Origin: Bacteroidota bacterium | GTDB lineage: Bacteria; Bacteroidota; Ignavibacteria; Kapaibacteriales; UBA2268 | DNA length: 34,139 nt | NCBI GenBank assembly: GCA_022707965.1 | Contig: JAKIZO010000022.1 | Span: 1-34,139 of the forward strand | Direction of reading: 5' to 3' | Shown here: positions 6,403 through 17,000 of the stretch, one piece after another | Numbering within the stretch: the stretch's first letter is position 1 | How the letters are laid out: each line of letters begins with the position of its first letter | The notes under the pieces: model-generated | The model's database searches: none | Told to the model about the DNA's origin: nothing | What the model saw: the letters and a program-made list of their open reading frames with translations, nothing else | Translations under genes and position numbers: made by a program

Positions 6403-7504
6403 ATGTTTGAACCACAGAAAGAAAAATTAGAAGAGTTAAAAGGAAGGTTAGAGAACCTAAGGAGGTTTCTTTGACATTGACGGAAAGAAAGAAAAAATAG
6501 CAACACTAAAAGAAGAAACACACAGAAATGATTTCTGGGACGACCCAAATTCTGCAAAGAAAACAATGCAAGAAATTTCCGACTTATCGGAATGGGTAGA
6601 TGAATATGAAAAAGCTGAGCAAATATTTCAAAATTCGGCTGCTTTTTTAGAATTAGCAGTTGAGGCGGAAGATGCATCTCTGGAATGTGAGTTGAATGAT
6701 GAAATTTCTCAATTTGAGAAATTCATAGAAGAGCTTGAAATAAAAAATATGCTATCGGGTGCTGATGACACAAAATCAGCAATTCTTACAATTCATTCGG
6801 GAGCGGGTGGTACAGAAGCGCAGGACTGGGCTGAAATGCTAATGTGTATGTACACACGTTGGGCTGAACGCCATAATTACAAAGTGTATCTACTTGATGA
6901 ACTCGAAGGAGATGGTGCAGGAATAAAATCTGCAACTTTGGAAATTAACGGCAAGTATGCTTATGGATACTTGAAAGCAGAGAATGGTGTTCATCGTTTG
7001 GTAAGAATTTCGCCATTTGATGTCAATGCTCGGCGACACACATCATTTGCATCGGTGTTTGTCTATCCCGAAATTGACGACGACGTGGAAATAGAGATTA
7101 ATCCGGCTGATATAGAAATGGAGACGTTCCGTTCGGGTGGCAAAGGCGGACAAAATGTCAATAAAGTCGAAACAGCAGTCAGACTGCGACATATACCAAC
7201 AGGTATTGTAGTTGCTTGCCAACAGGAACGTTCTCAATTTCAGAACCGCGAGCGAGCAATGAAAATGCTAAAATCAAGACTTTACCAGAAGAAGAGAGAA
7301 GAAGAGGAAGCTGCTCGCGCTGCTATCGAAGGGACTAAAAAGAAAATCGAATGGGGTAGCCAAATTCGTTCTTATGTTTTCCAGCCTTATACTATGGTCA
7401 ATGACCACAGAACTGAACTCAAACGAACAGATATTCAAGCAGTGATGGATGGAGACCTTGATGATTTTATCAAAGCATATTTATTAAGTGATTTAAATCA
7501 ATAG
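6403..7504 (+). CDS. prfB: Peptide chain release factor 2, with programmed +1 frameshift
   Basis: RF2 reads UAA and UGA stop codons and triggers peptide release. The coding sequence is in two frames. The first runs from ATG 6403 for 23 codons ([20 protein letters not shown], then RFL) and meets TGA at 6472-6474. Translation then shifts +1 at CTT-T and continues with GAC at 6473 to TAG at 7502-7504, giving 366 residues, normal for RF2. AGGAGG TTT CTT TGA C is almost the same as the E. coli autoregulatory site: an internal Shine-Dalgarno, slippery CTT and poor-context TGA. The protein has [17 protein letters not shown] (the SPF anticodon-like motif) and [17 protein letters not shown] with the catalytic GGQ. 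Low RF2 favours the frameshift, so the gene controls itself. Confidence 0.97.
6460..6475 (+). promoter_or_regulatory. prfB programmed +1 frameshift site
   Basis: AGGAGGTTTCTTTGAC holds a Shine-Dalgarno-like AGGAGG three bases before CTT, then an in-frame TGA followed by C. This is the established RF2 autoregulation signal: slow termination at TGA lets the ribosome slip from CUU to UUU. Confidence 0.97.
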
Positions 7505-7506
7505 TG

Positions 7507-7824
7507 ATGCACTGGTTTTATTTGCTATTGGCGGGAATTTTTGAAATTGGGTGGCCAGTTGGATTTAAGCTATCGCAAATAACTTCTTACAGATATTTAT
7601 GGATAGCATTCAGCGTTGTTAGTATGGGGTTAAGTGGCTACTTTTTGTGGCTTGCTCAAAGACAAATACCAATCGGAACTGCATACGCAATCTGGACAGG
7701 GATTGGTGCTATCGGAACATTTACAATAGGTGTTCTATTTTTCAAAGATACTGCAAGTTTATTGAAAATCATTTCAATTTTTCTAATTATTGCAGGAATA
7801 GTTGGCTTGAAGGTTGCTAACTAA
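7507..7824 (+). CDS. Small multidrug resistance (SMR) family exporter, Gdx/SugE-like
   Basis: This 105-residue inner-membrane protein has four hydrophobic helices and would act as an antiparallel dimer that exports cations using protons. The helix-1 segment LLAGIFEIGWPVGFKLS holds the essential membrane Glu (residue 13). Trp after Glu-Ile-Gly resembles the SugE/Gdx branch (guanidinium export) more than the Gly-Thr pattern of EmrE-type drug pumps. The helix-3 segment AYAIWTGIGAIGTF matches the family well. ATG at 7507 is used; GTG at 7504 is a one-codon-longer alternative that overlaps the prfB stop. Transcription is probably by read-through from prfB. I see no guanidine riboswitch in the tiny gap. 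Confidence 0.85.
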   Translation: MHWFYLLLAGIFEIGWPVGFKLSQITSYRYLWIAFSVVSMGLSGYFLWLAQRQIPIGTAYAIWTGIGAIGTFTIGVLFFKDTASLLKIISIFLIIAGIVGLKVAN

Positions 7825-8294
7825 TAAATCATAGACTTCATTTTGACAAAACTGAGCTGGCTTGGATAGGTTTGAGCAATTTTATAGGCACCTTCTTCAA
7901 TTGCAACATCAACTGTGAATTTGGCACTGATTTTAGAACACTTATAGTTGATTGTACCGCGATAAATCCATTTGTTTTCTTTATCTGCCATTTTAATAAA
8001 AATTCCTGAAGTAAGAGACATTTCAAGAAGCTCACCGAAATAATTCTTGTTGGCAATTTGTGCATTTTCGAACTCATTGTAGCTGTGATTTGATTTGTAG
8101 CTACGGGTAGTGTAGCATTCATAAGCCTGCCAAAAATTTGCATTCTTGATTAATTCTGAATAGGGTCTAATTAATTCGTTGAAAATTTTAGGTGCAATTT
8201 CTTCATTCAATTTTTGAAATGATTTGTAAGAATAGTAAGAGAGAATAAGTATTACTATTAGAATTGCGACACCAATAATATATATTCTTTTCAT
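7821..8294 (-). CDS. Membrane-anchored protein of unknown function
   Basis: A 157-residue protein. The N-terminus KRIYIIGVAILIVILILSYY is one hydrophobic helix that acts as an anchor or uncleaved signal, so the rest probably faces the periplasm. The body has a helical part (NEEIAPKIFNELIRPYSELI, about residues 30-49), then WQAYECY and a beta-rich end with a FTVDVAIEEG strand. The shape suggests a small NTF2- or DUF4864-like domain, but I cannot assign a family. The 3' end overlaps the SMR exporter stop by 4 bases on the other strand, so the two genes converge. It is divergent from the S9 peptidase at 8385. Confidence 0.75.
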   Translation of the reverse strand: MKRIYIIGVAILIVILILSYYSYKSFQKLNEEIAPKIFNELIRPYSELIKNANFWQAYECYTTRSYKSNHSYNEFENAQIANKNYFGELLEMSLTSGIFIKMADKENKWIYRGTINYKCSKISAKFTVDVAIEEGAYKIAQTYPSQLSFVKMKSMIY

Positions 8295-8384
8295 TTTTCA
8301 GAATTATTTGTTCAAACTAACTTTCAAAATACGACGATTTTTTTTATTTTGAAATAATTATTATTAACCAAATAGGAATATTGA

Positions 8385-11126
8385 ATGAAAAGAGCAACGC
8401 AATTTGTTTTGATAATATTGTTGGTGATAATTCCATTTTCGTCTTTTTCGCAGAAGAAAAAACCATATACCTTTGAAGATGCAATGAAGTTTAAGCTTAT
8501 CAGGGAAACAACTATTTCGCAAAACGGTAAATGGCTCGCATACACATTGGTTCCAGACAGAGGCGACCGGACGCTATATATTCAATCGCTCGAAGATACT
8601 GCAAAGTTTGTATTTGAACGAGGTTCAAAGCCCAAATTGTCACCCAAAACAGACTGGGCGGCATTTGAAATTCTTCCTAAACAAATCGAAATTGAAAATG
8701 CAGGCAAAAAAGATAAGTCAAAGAACAAGTTTGGAATTATGAATTTGTCGAATGGACGCACTGTGGAAAGAGAAACCGTGAAATCATTCGAGTTTTCTAA
8801 TGATGGGCGATGGTTAGCGTTTCTTTATGAAGGAGGTGAGGAAAAAGACAAGAAATTAAAAGATAAAATTGTGGGTTCGCAACTGAATTTAAGGCACTTA
8901 CCAAGCGGGACGGAGATAAGAATAGACTATGTTGCTGAATTCTTGTTTGATAGTTTGAGCAATTATATTTTTTATTCAGTTTCAACAAAATCGGGAAATG
9001 GTGACGGTCTATTTTACAGAAATTTGAATGAAGAATTCGCACCTGAATATGAAATAGTCTCTAAAAATAATATCCATATTTGTAATTTAGCCTGGAACGA
9101 GAGCGCTCAGAAGCTTGCATTTTTCTTATCTGAACTTGATAATAGCGGCAAAGCAAAGGATTATTCAATTTATACTTGGGACAAGGAAAAAACAAATGAG
9201 ATTGTTTCGACAAAAATGATAACAAGCAATTATTATATTCTACAAGTTAATGATATAAATTGGAGCCGTGATGGCAGTAAGTTATTTTTTGGAATAAAAC
9301 CAATATCTGAAAAATACGATACGAAGCAAGATTTTCCAAATTACAATGATACTACATTCTACAATATAGATAGTATTGCACAGCGGGCAGATTTATATCT
9401 CTGGCATTGGGACGACCCACTGATTATATCGCATCAGAAAATCAGCTGGAATAGGTTTAAAGACAGATATTTTTTGTGCGTATTTGATTTAACTAAGAAC
9501 TCATTTATTCAACTTGGTGATAGTGTAGTAAATAGAGTTTTTGTTCCCAAGAACAATAATTACACAATTGCGTATAGCGAAACCCCTTATTATAAAGAGA
9601 AAACCTGGTATGGTGATGTTTTTGACCTCTATTTGATTAATCTTAATAATGGCGAGAGAAAAATCATTCAAAAGCGAATTGAGGAAAATGCATATTTATC
9701 ACCGAATGGGAAATATGTTGCCTATTACTATCAAAAGAATTGGTATTTATATGATATTTCGAACAATATTGCAAAGAACATAACTGAAAATCTTGACGGC
9801 AAGTTCTTCGACATAGAGTTTGATATGCCGAGCAATGTTCCTTCGAATGGGTTTGGTTGCTGGCTCGATAGTGGAAATGCATTTATTGTCCACGATTGGT
9901 ATGATTTATGGAAGTTCGATTGTGCAAGTGGTAATGGAATGAATTTAACTAATGGAGAAGGTGAAAAAGAAAAAGTAAGCTTCCGAATTCGTAATATATG
10001 GGCTGATAAGGATTTTTATTCAGAAACTGAAACACTAATTTTGCAGGGATATAATAATTACACAAAAGTTCAAGGTATTTATACTTTGCTCCTGCAAAAC
10101 AATGAACTCAAGAAAAACTTGCTCGAACAAGAGAAGAAATATACTGTAATTGCAAAGCCTCGCTACGATAATAAGATATTATTTACACGAGAAAATTATA
10201 GTGAATATCCTGATTACTGGTTATCTCAAAATTTGAATTTTACAGAAACGAGAAAAATAACAGATGCAAACCCTGAAATTGCGGAATTCGAATGGGGCAC
10301 AACGGAAATCATACGCTGGGCAAATTCCCGTGGTGATAGTTTAGATGGGTTTATTATAAAACCATACAACTACAACCCCAAAAAACGTTATCCCGTTTAT
10401 GTTTATTTCTATGAAAGATTTTCGGATAGAACTTATAATTTTAATCCGCCAATGCTAACCCACCGCCCTATTCCACAAGTGTATAATTCTTCGGGGTATA
10501 TAATGTTTCTACCCGATATAAAGTATTATATTGGAAATCCTGGGTTTGATGCATTGGATGCAATTATGAGTGGAGCAAGGCGGTTAATTGAACTTGGGAT
10601 AGCTGATTCGACTAAATTCTGCATTCAAGGGCATTCTTGGAGCGGATACCAAACGGCTTTTATTGTAACGCAGACTGATTTCTTCAAAGCAGCTTGTGCA
10701 GGGGCACCTGTTGGAAATATGACAAGTGCTTACGGGCAGATTAGACTTGAATCGGGACTTACCCGACAATTTCAATATGAGGCACAGCAAAGCAGAATTG
10801 GTGGCACTTTATGGGATAGTTTAGATAATTACATACGCAACTCCCCCGTTTTCAATGCAAAAAAAGCAACCACACCGTTGTTAATTATGTTTGGGGACAT
10901 TGATGAAGCAGTGCCCTGGCAGCAAGGCATCGAGCTATATATGGCATATCGCAGGCTCGGGAAAAATGCGATATTTTTGCAGTATGAGAACGAACCGCAT
11001 CATCCTCGCAGGTATCAGAACAAGATTGATTATTCAATCAAAATGAAAGAATTCTTCGACCATTATGTATTAGGGAAACCTGCACCCGAGTGGATAAAGA
11101 AAGGGATTCCGTATAAGGGCAATTGA
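8385..11126 (+). CDS. Secreted S9-family (prolyl oligopeptidase-like) serine peptidase
   Basis: This is a 913-residue exported peptidase. Residues 1-22 form a Sec signal (hydrophobic LVLIILLVIIPFSSFS-type core ending before Gln). Residues of about 40-640 contain repeated WSRDGSKLFF- and SPNGKYVAYY-like segments, as in the beta-propeller that gates S9 peptidases. The C-terminal alpha/beta-hydrolase domain has the nucleophile motif GHSWSGYQ (Ser751), the acid in FGDIDEAVPW (Asp840) and the His pair in NEPHHPRR (872-873). The usual GHSWGG is GHSWSG here, a mild variant. It would clip peptides in the periplasm or outside the cell. The ATG stands 90 bases from the divergent gene, so it likely has its own promoter. 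Confidence 0.9.
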   Translation: MKRATQFVLIILLVIIPFSSFSQKKKPYTFEDAMKFKLIRETTISQNGKWLAYTLVPDRGDRTLYIQSLEDTAKFVFERGSKPKLSPKTDWAAFEILPKQIEIENAGKKDKSKNKFGIMNLSNGRTVERETVKSFEFSNDGRWLAFLYEGGEEKDKKLKDKIVGSQLNLRHLPSGTEIRIDYVAEFLFDSLSNYIFYSVSTKSGNGDGLFYRNLNEEFAPEYEIVSKNNIHICNLAWNESAQKLAFFLSELDNSGKAKDYSIYTWDKEKTNEIVSTKMITSNYYILQVNDINWSRDGSKLFFGIKPISEKYDTKQDFPNYNDTTFYNIDSIAQRADLYLWHWDDPLIISHQKISWNRFKDRYFLCVFDLTKNSFIQLGDSVVNRVFVPKNNNYTIAYSETPYYKEKTWYGDVFDLYLINLNNGERKIIQKRIEENAYLSPNGKYVAYYYQKNWYLYDISNNIAKNITENLDGKFFDIEFDMPSNVPSNGFGCWLDSGNAFIVHDWYDLWKFDCASGNGMNLTNGEGEKEKVSFRIRNIWADKDFYSETETLILQGYNNYTKVQGIYTLLLQNNELKKNLLEQEKKYTVIAKPRYDNKILFTRENYSEYPDYWLSQNLNFTETRKITDANPEIAEFEWGTTEIIRWANSRGDSLDGFIIKPYNYNPKKRYPVYVYFYERFSDRTYNFNPPMLTHRPIPQVYNSSGYIMFLPDIKYYIGNPGFDALDAIMSGARRLIELGIADSTKFCIQGHSWSGYQTAFIVTQTDFFKAACAGAPVGNMTSAYGQIRLESGLTRQFQYEAQQSRIGGTLWDSLDNYIRNSPVFNAKKATTPLLIMFGDIDEAVPWQQGIELYMAYRRLGKNAIFLQYENEPHHPRRYQNKIDYSIKMKEFFDHYVLGKPAPEWIKKGIPYKGN

Positions 11127-11156
11127 TAAAAACGTCTATAATTCAACTATTATGTT

Positions 11157-11191
11157 AAACCTTCGGAAGTTTTCAAACCTTCCGAAGGTTT
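11157..11191. terminator. Palindromic repeat between convergent genes, likely bidirectional terminator
   Basis: AAACCTTCGGAAG (11157-11169) and CTTCCGAAGGTTT (11179-11191) are perfect 13-bp arms around a 9-base loop. The hairpin lies between the plus-strand peptidase and the minus-strand operon. A similar CGGAAGGTTT palindrome occurs at 32155-32175 in another convergent gap, so it looks like a REP-type repeat family of this genome. T-runs next to the arms are short. Confidence 0.7.
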
Positions 11192-11240
11192 CCACAAGAT
11201 TTTTGCAAAGTAGCTGAAAGATAATAAATTACTAAAAAAT

Positions 11241-12467
11241 CTACTCTAATAATTTAATATCAGGTATTGAACTACCTGCGAGACCTTTTATTGAACCGTA
11301 AAGATTTACTGCATTAGTAAGGATTTTCTCGAGTTGTTTTTCTCGTTCTTTCCAAATTTTCATAATCTTGTTTTTTTCGTCGATGTAGCTTTTCTGAAGG
11401 TCGTTGAACCCAGTAATAATCGCCTCGAAAGTATCAGCAAATTCTCTGCTTGTAAGATAATTATAAACAAGTTCCATTTTGCTCTCTCTATTGACATTTA
11501 CAATAGAGGCATTATAAATTTGAATAATCATCATTCGCATAACATTTGCAAAAGCACGAATTTCGGAAAAGGGACACACCCACACCCCATCTTCGAAAAA
11601 GTATCTATCTTTGCCTTCGGGCATTGCTTGCGTCACAAGAATCAGTATATCTGCTTTTGCTTCTAAATTATCTTCTTTAAGTTTTGCAATCCAGCCTCTG
11701 TCGTAGTTCTTAGTGCGTTTGCTTTCATAGTAGATTTTGCCACACTCTTTACCGATATTATTTCGGACAATCTGAATAATATCACCACCACGCTGCCCCT
11801 TCTTAATTTCTTGAATATCGTCCAGAGGGAATAATTCTTTGAGCATATCTTCTAAGAATAATTCCTGCACTTCACCTTGCAGTTGCATAGAACCTTGTTC
11901 GGCTCGACGACGTGCATCTTCGAGCTTTGCTGTTAAATCTTCGATAGTCTTTTCTTTTTCTTTAAGTTTAAGCAAAAAGTTATCTTCGAATTGCTTGCGT
12001 AATTTATCCTGTTCTAAACGCATATTTTCAGAAAGTTTACGTTCGTATTCAAGCTGCAATCGAGATTCGATTTCCTGCTTTTCGCGTTTTAAGCGTTCAA
12101 TTTCTGCTAAGGCATTATTGAGTTCAGCTATTTTTTGAGATTTTTCAGTTAATTCCTGTTTAAGCGCTTCAATTTGAATTTTGTTTTCGTTGTAAATTCG
12201 ATTTTTTAAGTTTTCTTCAATCTGTGATTTTTCGCTTTCAAGGCGTTTTTGAACCTGTTCCTGAACGATTTGATTTAGTTTAACTTTTTCTAATTCAATT
12301 TCACGTCGTTGATTTTCAAGTTGCTCAATTGCCTGCTTGAATTGCTCTTGTTTTTCACGGAATTCTTGTTCGAATTGATTTTTTAGAGTATTCTCTATTT
12401 GAGAATAAAGAGCCTTGCTAACGTCAATTTTAGCACCACAAGAATGACAAATTACGAAATTGTCCAT
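11241..12467 (-). CDS. DUF2130 coiled-coil protein
   Basis: A 408-residue protein. The N-terminus has CHSCGAKIDV, a Cys-x2-Cys knuckle. A long heptad-rich coiled coil follows (about residues 15-205, dominated by Glu, Lys, Gln and Leu). The C-terminal globular domain is the DUF2130 part: LFPLDDIQEIKKGQRGGDII, the IYYESKRTKNY segment, and DGVWVCPF. The domain resembles nuclease-type folds with a Glu/Lys core (E-S-K), but no activity is established that I know of. I use ATG at 12467 because GAGG lies five bases upstream. A TTG at 12482 is possible but weaker. It is the last gene of the minus-strand block, 11 bases after the DUF302 gene. Confidence 0.85.
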   Translation of the reverse strand: MDNFVICHSCGAKIDVSKALYSQIENTLKNQFEQEFREKQEQFKQAIEQLENQRREIELEKVKLNQIVQEQVQKRLESEKSQIEENLKNRIYNENKIQIEALKQELTEKSQKIAELNNALAEIERLKREKQEIESRLQLEYERKLSENMRLEQDKLRKQFEDNFLLKLKEKEKTIEDLTAKLEDARRRAEQGSMQLQGEVQELFLEDMLKELFPLDDIQEIKKGQRGGDIIQIVRNNIGKECGKIYYESKRTKNYDRGWIAKLKEDNLEAKADILILVTQAMPEGKDRYFFEDGVWVCPFSEIRAFANVMRMMIIQIYNASIVNVNRESKMELVYNYLTSREFADTFEAIITGFNDLQKSYIDEKNKIMKIWKEREKQLEKILTNAVNLYGSIKGLAGSSIPDIKLLE

Positions 12468-12478
12468 ACGAGCCTCTA

Positions 12479-12880
12479 TCAAATAGATTTTTCAATTATG
12501 CTAATTAGTTCGCTCATAACTTTTGCAGACATTTCACCAATGCCAATACTAGGGAAAAGTTCATTCATTTTATTAGGGTCGCTCTTCATCATCATAATAT
12601 TCACAATCCCATCATCATCTTCGAAAACAATGATATTTTTGGGCATAAAGCACCCAAGTCGCTTATCTATACTCAAAGCGTGATGTGATTTTACTGGATT
12701 GCAAATAGAAAGAATAGTGTAATTGCGTTCCCAATGCAAATTATTACGTTCGAAGGTGTTCCTTATATTATGTTCGGCAACAAGGTTAAATCCTGCACTT
12801 GCTGCGTTTTCTTTTACTGCTTCTATGGCTTCAGAAAATGATTTATGAGTTTTCTGAATATAAAAAGGTGAAGAGTTCAT
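12479..12880 (-). CDS. DUF302 domain protein
   Basis: A 133-residue soluble protein of the DUF302 family. The family pattern is visible as KSFSEAIEAVKENAASAGFNLV near the start, the YTILSICNP strand, RLGCFMPKNIIVFEDDDGIV and a final helix. The family fold is a small alpha/beta domain with unknown function; some members sit next to metal or redox genes. A single Cys in RLGCFMPK is at the position where many members have a conserved Cys. It lies 8 bases after the MFS gene and 11 bases before the DUF2130 gene, so it is part of the same transcript. Confidence 0.8.
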   Translation of the reverse strand: MNSSPFYIQKTHKSFSEAIEAVKENAASAGFNLVAEHNIRNTFERNNLHWERNYTILSICNPVKSHHALSIDKRLGCFMPKNIIVFEDDDGIVNIMMMKSDPNKMNELFPSIGIGEMSAKVMSELISIIEKSI

Positions 12881-12888
12881 TTTTGCAC

Positions 12889-14028
12889 CTAAATTTTATT
12901 TGCGAATATATAAACAAAAGAGATAACAAGAATTAATATCCCAAAAATTGGGAAAATTTGCGAAATGTTAGCATATTGAAAGAGTGGCTGAACAACAATT
13001 GGCGAAAGAAACTGACCAACGTAAAGAGAAGTTGTAAGCAATCCACTGTTAATTCCACGATTATTTTCAGTCGAATGTGCTAATATGTGAGATTTCAAAT
13101 TTGGAATTACCAGACCATTTCCTAATCCAGAGAAAATTAGCGACGAAACAAGCAAAACTAAATTAGATGAAAATAATACCAAGAGATGCCCGAAACCCCA
13201 AATTGCAAATCCAATCATATAGACATAGCGAAACGCTACTCTATTTTTAATTTTCGGGTAAAAAAGTGATGAAATTGAAGAAAACATTATCCAAATTGCA
13301 ATCAGCAAGCCAATTTTTGATGCGGGGAAATCTGGGAACTGCGAATTTATTAAAAAAGGCAATTGAGTGGGCACCATCAGATAGCAAATCATAACAAAAA
13401 TTGCACTTAAATAAATCAAAGATGTTTTCAAATTAAAAGAGAAGTGGACACGTTGCTTTGTCTCAGAAGCACGACAAGTTTCATCAAGGAAAAATAATAG
13501 AAGAATTCCGACAATAATTGACACAGCATAGGTGATAAAAGGGACATTCCAGTTAATATCAGCGAGCAATCCACCAAGCAGTAAATAAATAACCCCTGCG
13601 AAACTCATTATTGCACCCTGAATGCCAATGAATTTGTTTCGCTTTTCACCTTCGAACAAATCACCTAATACAACTATAAATCCTGTCATCAAGGCAGAGA
13701 TTGCAATTCCAAGCAATGCTCGCCCGACTAAAATTAAATAAATATCGTTAAGATAATAGCCCGTTGTTCCCGCAATTCCATAAAGAATAGCAGCAAAAAT
13801 TAAAATCGGTTTTCTGCCGAATCTTTCGAATAAATAACCTGAAATAGGAGAAAAAATAGCAATAAATAGCGGTGGCAGTGATAATATTAATTTCGTAAGA
13901 AACTCAATATTGTCAATATCTGAGAAATCATAAGTAATATATGGCAAGGCAGGCGTTACAATTGCACCTGCCATAACTGATAGAGTGCTTCCAAATAAAA
14001 TAACAGCATTGCGAATAGTTGTTTTCAT
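12889..14028 (-). CDS. MFS transporter
   Basis: A 379-residue inner-membrane protein with about twelve hydrophobic helices. The loop between helices 2 and 3 has GYLFERFGRKPIL, the major facilitator signature (G-x4-D/E-R-x-G-R-R/K). The order of helices and the central cytoplasmic loop near residue 190 (DETCRASETKQRVHFS) are normal. Drug or sugar efflux is the usual role. In this operon it could export a product or intermediate of surface-glycan work. The start is ATG at 14028, one base after the stop of the glycosyltransferase. An upstream TTG start at 14046 would overlap that gene and is less likely. Confidence 0.85.
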   Translation of the reverse strand: MKTTIRNAVILFGSTLSVMAGAIVTPALPYITYDFSDIDNIEFLTKLILSLPPLFIAIFSPISGYLFERFGRKPILIFAAILYGIAGTTGYYLNDIYLILVGRALLGIAISALMTGFIVVLGDLFEGEKRNKFIGIQGAIMSFAGVIYLLLGGLLADINWNVPFITYAVSIIVGILLLFFLDETCRASETKQRVHFSFNLKTSLIYLSAIFVMICYLMVPTQLPFLINSQFPDFPASKIGLLIAIWIMFSSISSLFYPKIKNRVAFRYVYMIGFAIWGFGHLLVLFSSNLVLLVSSLIFSGLGNGLVIPNLKSHILAHSTENNRGINSGLLTTSLYVGQFLSPIVVQPLFQYANISQIFPIFGILILVISFVYIFANKI

Positions 14029-14029
14029 A

Positions 14030-17000
14030 TTAAAAGATAAGCTCAATTTCTTCTACATTTGGACGATTTCCAGCGATGAGTTTTTCGTATGTCATTATAA
14101 TGTGGTCAAGATAGTCATCGAAATTATGGGTCAATTTGCAATTTGAACGCCAAATACTGATTAATCCAGGATTTTCTACAACTTCCCACAAAATTTTTGT
14201 AAGTTCGGAAGGAGAATTGTGATTATAGAGTTTGCCATTTATTTCGTGTTTCACAAAATCGGGAAATCCTCCCAAGCGAGAAGCAATAACAGGAAGTTTC
14301 ATTGCGATTGCTTCGGCAATAACAAGTGGGGCACAATCCTCCCAAACGCTTGGCAATACAATCGCGTCAAGTTGCTCAGCAATTGAAGGGAGATCATCAG
14401 TTGAATATTGCCCCATAAACTTAATTCTATGATTAACATCAAGTCGTTCAAGCAAGCGATGGTAATCTTGCGAAATAAAACCATAAATGAGAAATTCAGC
14501 TTTCTCTTTCGGTATTGACTGAGCTGCCTGAACCAGCACGTGAGCACCTTTGTGTGGCATAACTCCACCAATATAACCGAAACGAAGCGGATGTTCAGGC
14601 TGCCTATTTCGTATATTCAATGAAGTTAATTTTTGTGCTTGCTCGGGCACTTGATGAACGATGGCAATCTTATCAGGGTTAATTCCAAAATCTACGAATA
14701 GTTCCTTAACTCTGCGAGATACAGCAAGGGTGTATGTAATGTGCTCATTCACTAATTTTTTGGCTGCCTGAATACGATTTCTAAATGAATTGTGTAAATC
14801 TGGATAATTGCGAGCAAGTTCAGAATTGGCAAAAAAGTCTGTGTTGTTCCACAAAGATAAATCAGAGCGATAGAGATAAAGCATTGGGTCGATAATATGG
14901 TAATTATGCGTTGTGAAAACAGAAGGAATTCCTTTGGAGAAAGGAATTTCTCCAATTGCAAATGAAAGTCCGAGGAAATTGTTGTAGTGAACTATATTAG
15001 GTCTGAATTCATCAATAACCTGTGCAAAGAGCTGGACTATTCGTTCGTCTCGGATTTCTCTTTCTGGGTTTAAAGCATCTAAAAACACCGTTGGACGATT
15101 ATAAACACCATATAGATGAACACCTTGCTCTACTCTATATTCCAGGTAATATGGTTTTTGAATTGTTGGATGGTTTGCCGTTGCATAGAACACAGCTACT
15201 TCATATCCACGTCGAGCAAGGGCAATTGCAACTGAACGAGGGAAAGTAGTTCCGCCGCCGCTTTCGTTCCAACCGTACATTGTTAGCAAAATGCGCGGTT
15301 TTGCTTGTGTTTCGGGGCTTTCAGCAATGATATTTACAGGCTCGGGCTTTGTATCAGAAATATCGAATAAATCTTCGAATTGAAAATCTGAACTTTGTTC
15401 GCTTATTTTGCAGTATGAATTGAACAATTCTTCATCAATTTCGAGCGACAAAATTTCTTGTTCGCTCAATGAATGCAAGTTTGGAACTAATAGTATATTC
15501 CCTAATCTCTGGATTTCGGCGATCTCACCTATTTCGGACAAATTCTGCACAACTTGCAATAAACGTTGATTTACAGATTGTTCGACGGGGAAATCTTGGT
15601 TATCAATATCAATAGCGTTTTCTATTTTAGTAAGTTTTCCCCACTTTTGAGCGAATAGAGCAATTTCGGGTTCAGACGGCATATTTACTTCAAGTCTTTC
15701 GTTGATAATAACTACGCTATCAGTTATACAAATCGGTGGAAACCCAATTTCTTTTGCTCGTAAGGAAAAATCAATTTCAAAGAGGAAGCTATGAAAGCTT
15801 TCGTCGAATAGCCCTATTTTTTCAATTAATTCAGAGGAAAAAGCAAGGCAATTTGCAGATAAAGCATCTGAAAAAACGCATTCGACTGAGGTGGCAAGTG
15901 TTTCATATTCTTCGTTTTGATTCTGGTATAAAAAGTTTAGTTTTTCGTCCTTTGCTTCGATTTTAATACCTGTTGAATGAACTAAACTACTATTTGGGAA
16001 AAGCTTTGGCAAAGATACAATTGACTTTGTGGATTTTAAATTATCAATAATGACATCCAACCAATTTTGAGAAACTGATTGCACTTCGTTGAGAACAACG
16101 AAGTAATTACCATAGGCATTTTTAATTGCATTATTGATTGCCTTTGCAACAGGCAGAATGTTATAATTTCTTACAAATCTAAAATTAATTCTTTGTGAAG
16201 CAAATTTTTTGAGGATATTTAATGTTTCATCAGTTGAAGCATTATCCGAGACAATGATTTCAAAGTTATATTTAGAATTATGCACATAAATAGAATTAAT
16301 CAGGCGTTCGAGCAAATGAGCCTGGTTTTTTGTATGAATGATAATCGAGACGAGTTCTATTGTGTCTTTTGTACTTTGCGTTTTTGGTTGAATTTCTTTA
16401 TTAATAGATTTTGCAGGACTGAAGACGGTATCGCCTGACATACTTTTTTTCAAATTTGCTTTTAACGAAAGTAAATCGACATCATATCTGAAAATTGAAA
16501 GGGCTTTTTCGCAATATTCATAGGAAGCGGTCTTCTCACCAATTTCAAAATATGAAAACGCAATAATTTTGAGTGCATCGAAATTATTTGGCTCAAAGTC
16601 GAGCAAACGTTTTGCAACTTGAATTGATTTTTCGTATTGTTTAGACTTCCAGTAGGCTCGGGCTAAAAGAGTGAGTGCTTCACGATTGAAAGTTTCTTCA
16701 ATTAGATTATTACAAACATCTATATTATTGGAGTAATTTTCAATTTTAAAGTAAGATTGAGCAAGTAAAAATTTTGCCTCGTTGTTGCTCGGGTCAATTC
16801 GAAGGACATTTTCAAGAAAATCAATAGTGTCTTTATATAAATGCTTTTGCAAGGCAAGTTTAGATAGAAGCAAAAATGCTTTACTGTCGCGTTCCTGGTC
16901 AATAACTTTAAGTAAATCTGCAATGATTTTGTTATTGAGAGCATCAATATTTGGGAAATATGGTATTTTCAGAGTATTTTCAAGAGCTGAGAAAAGATAT

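Noticed and set aside
6566-7504. prfB starting at the internal ATG
   Set aside because: The first 23 codons and the frameshift signal from 6403 match RF2 exactly, so the internal start would remove the N-terminal domain.
7504-7506. Guanidine riboswitch control of the SMR exporter
   Set aside because: The gene begins two bases after the prfB stop, leaving no leader for a riboswitch.
11334-11666. Plus-strand 110-aa ORF opposite the DUF2130 gene
   Set aside because: It lies wholly within the conserved DUF2130 domain on the other strand, has no ribosome binding site and no recognisable pattern.
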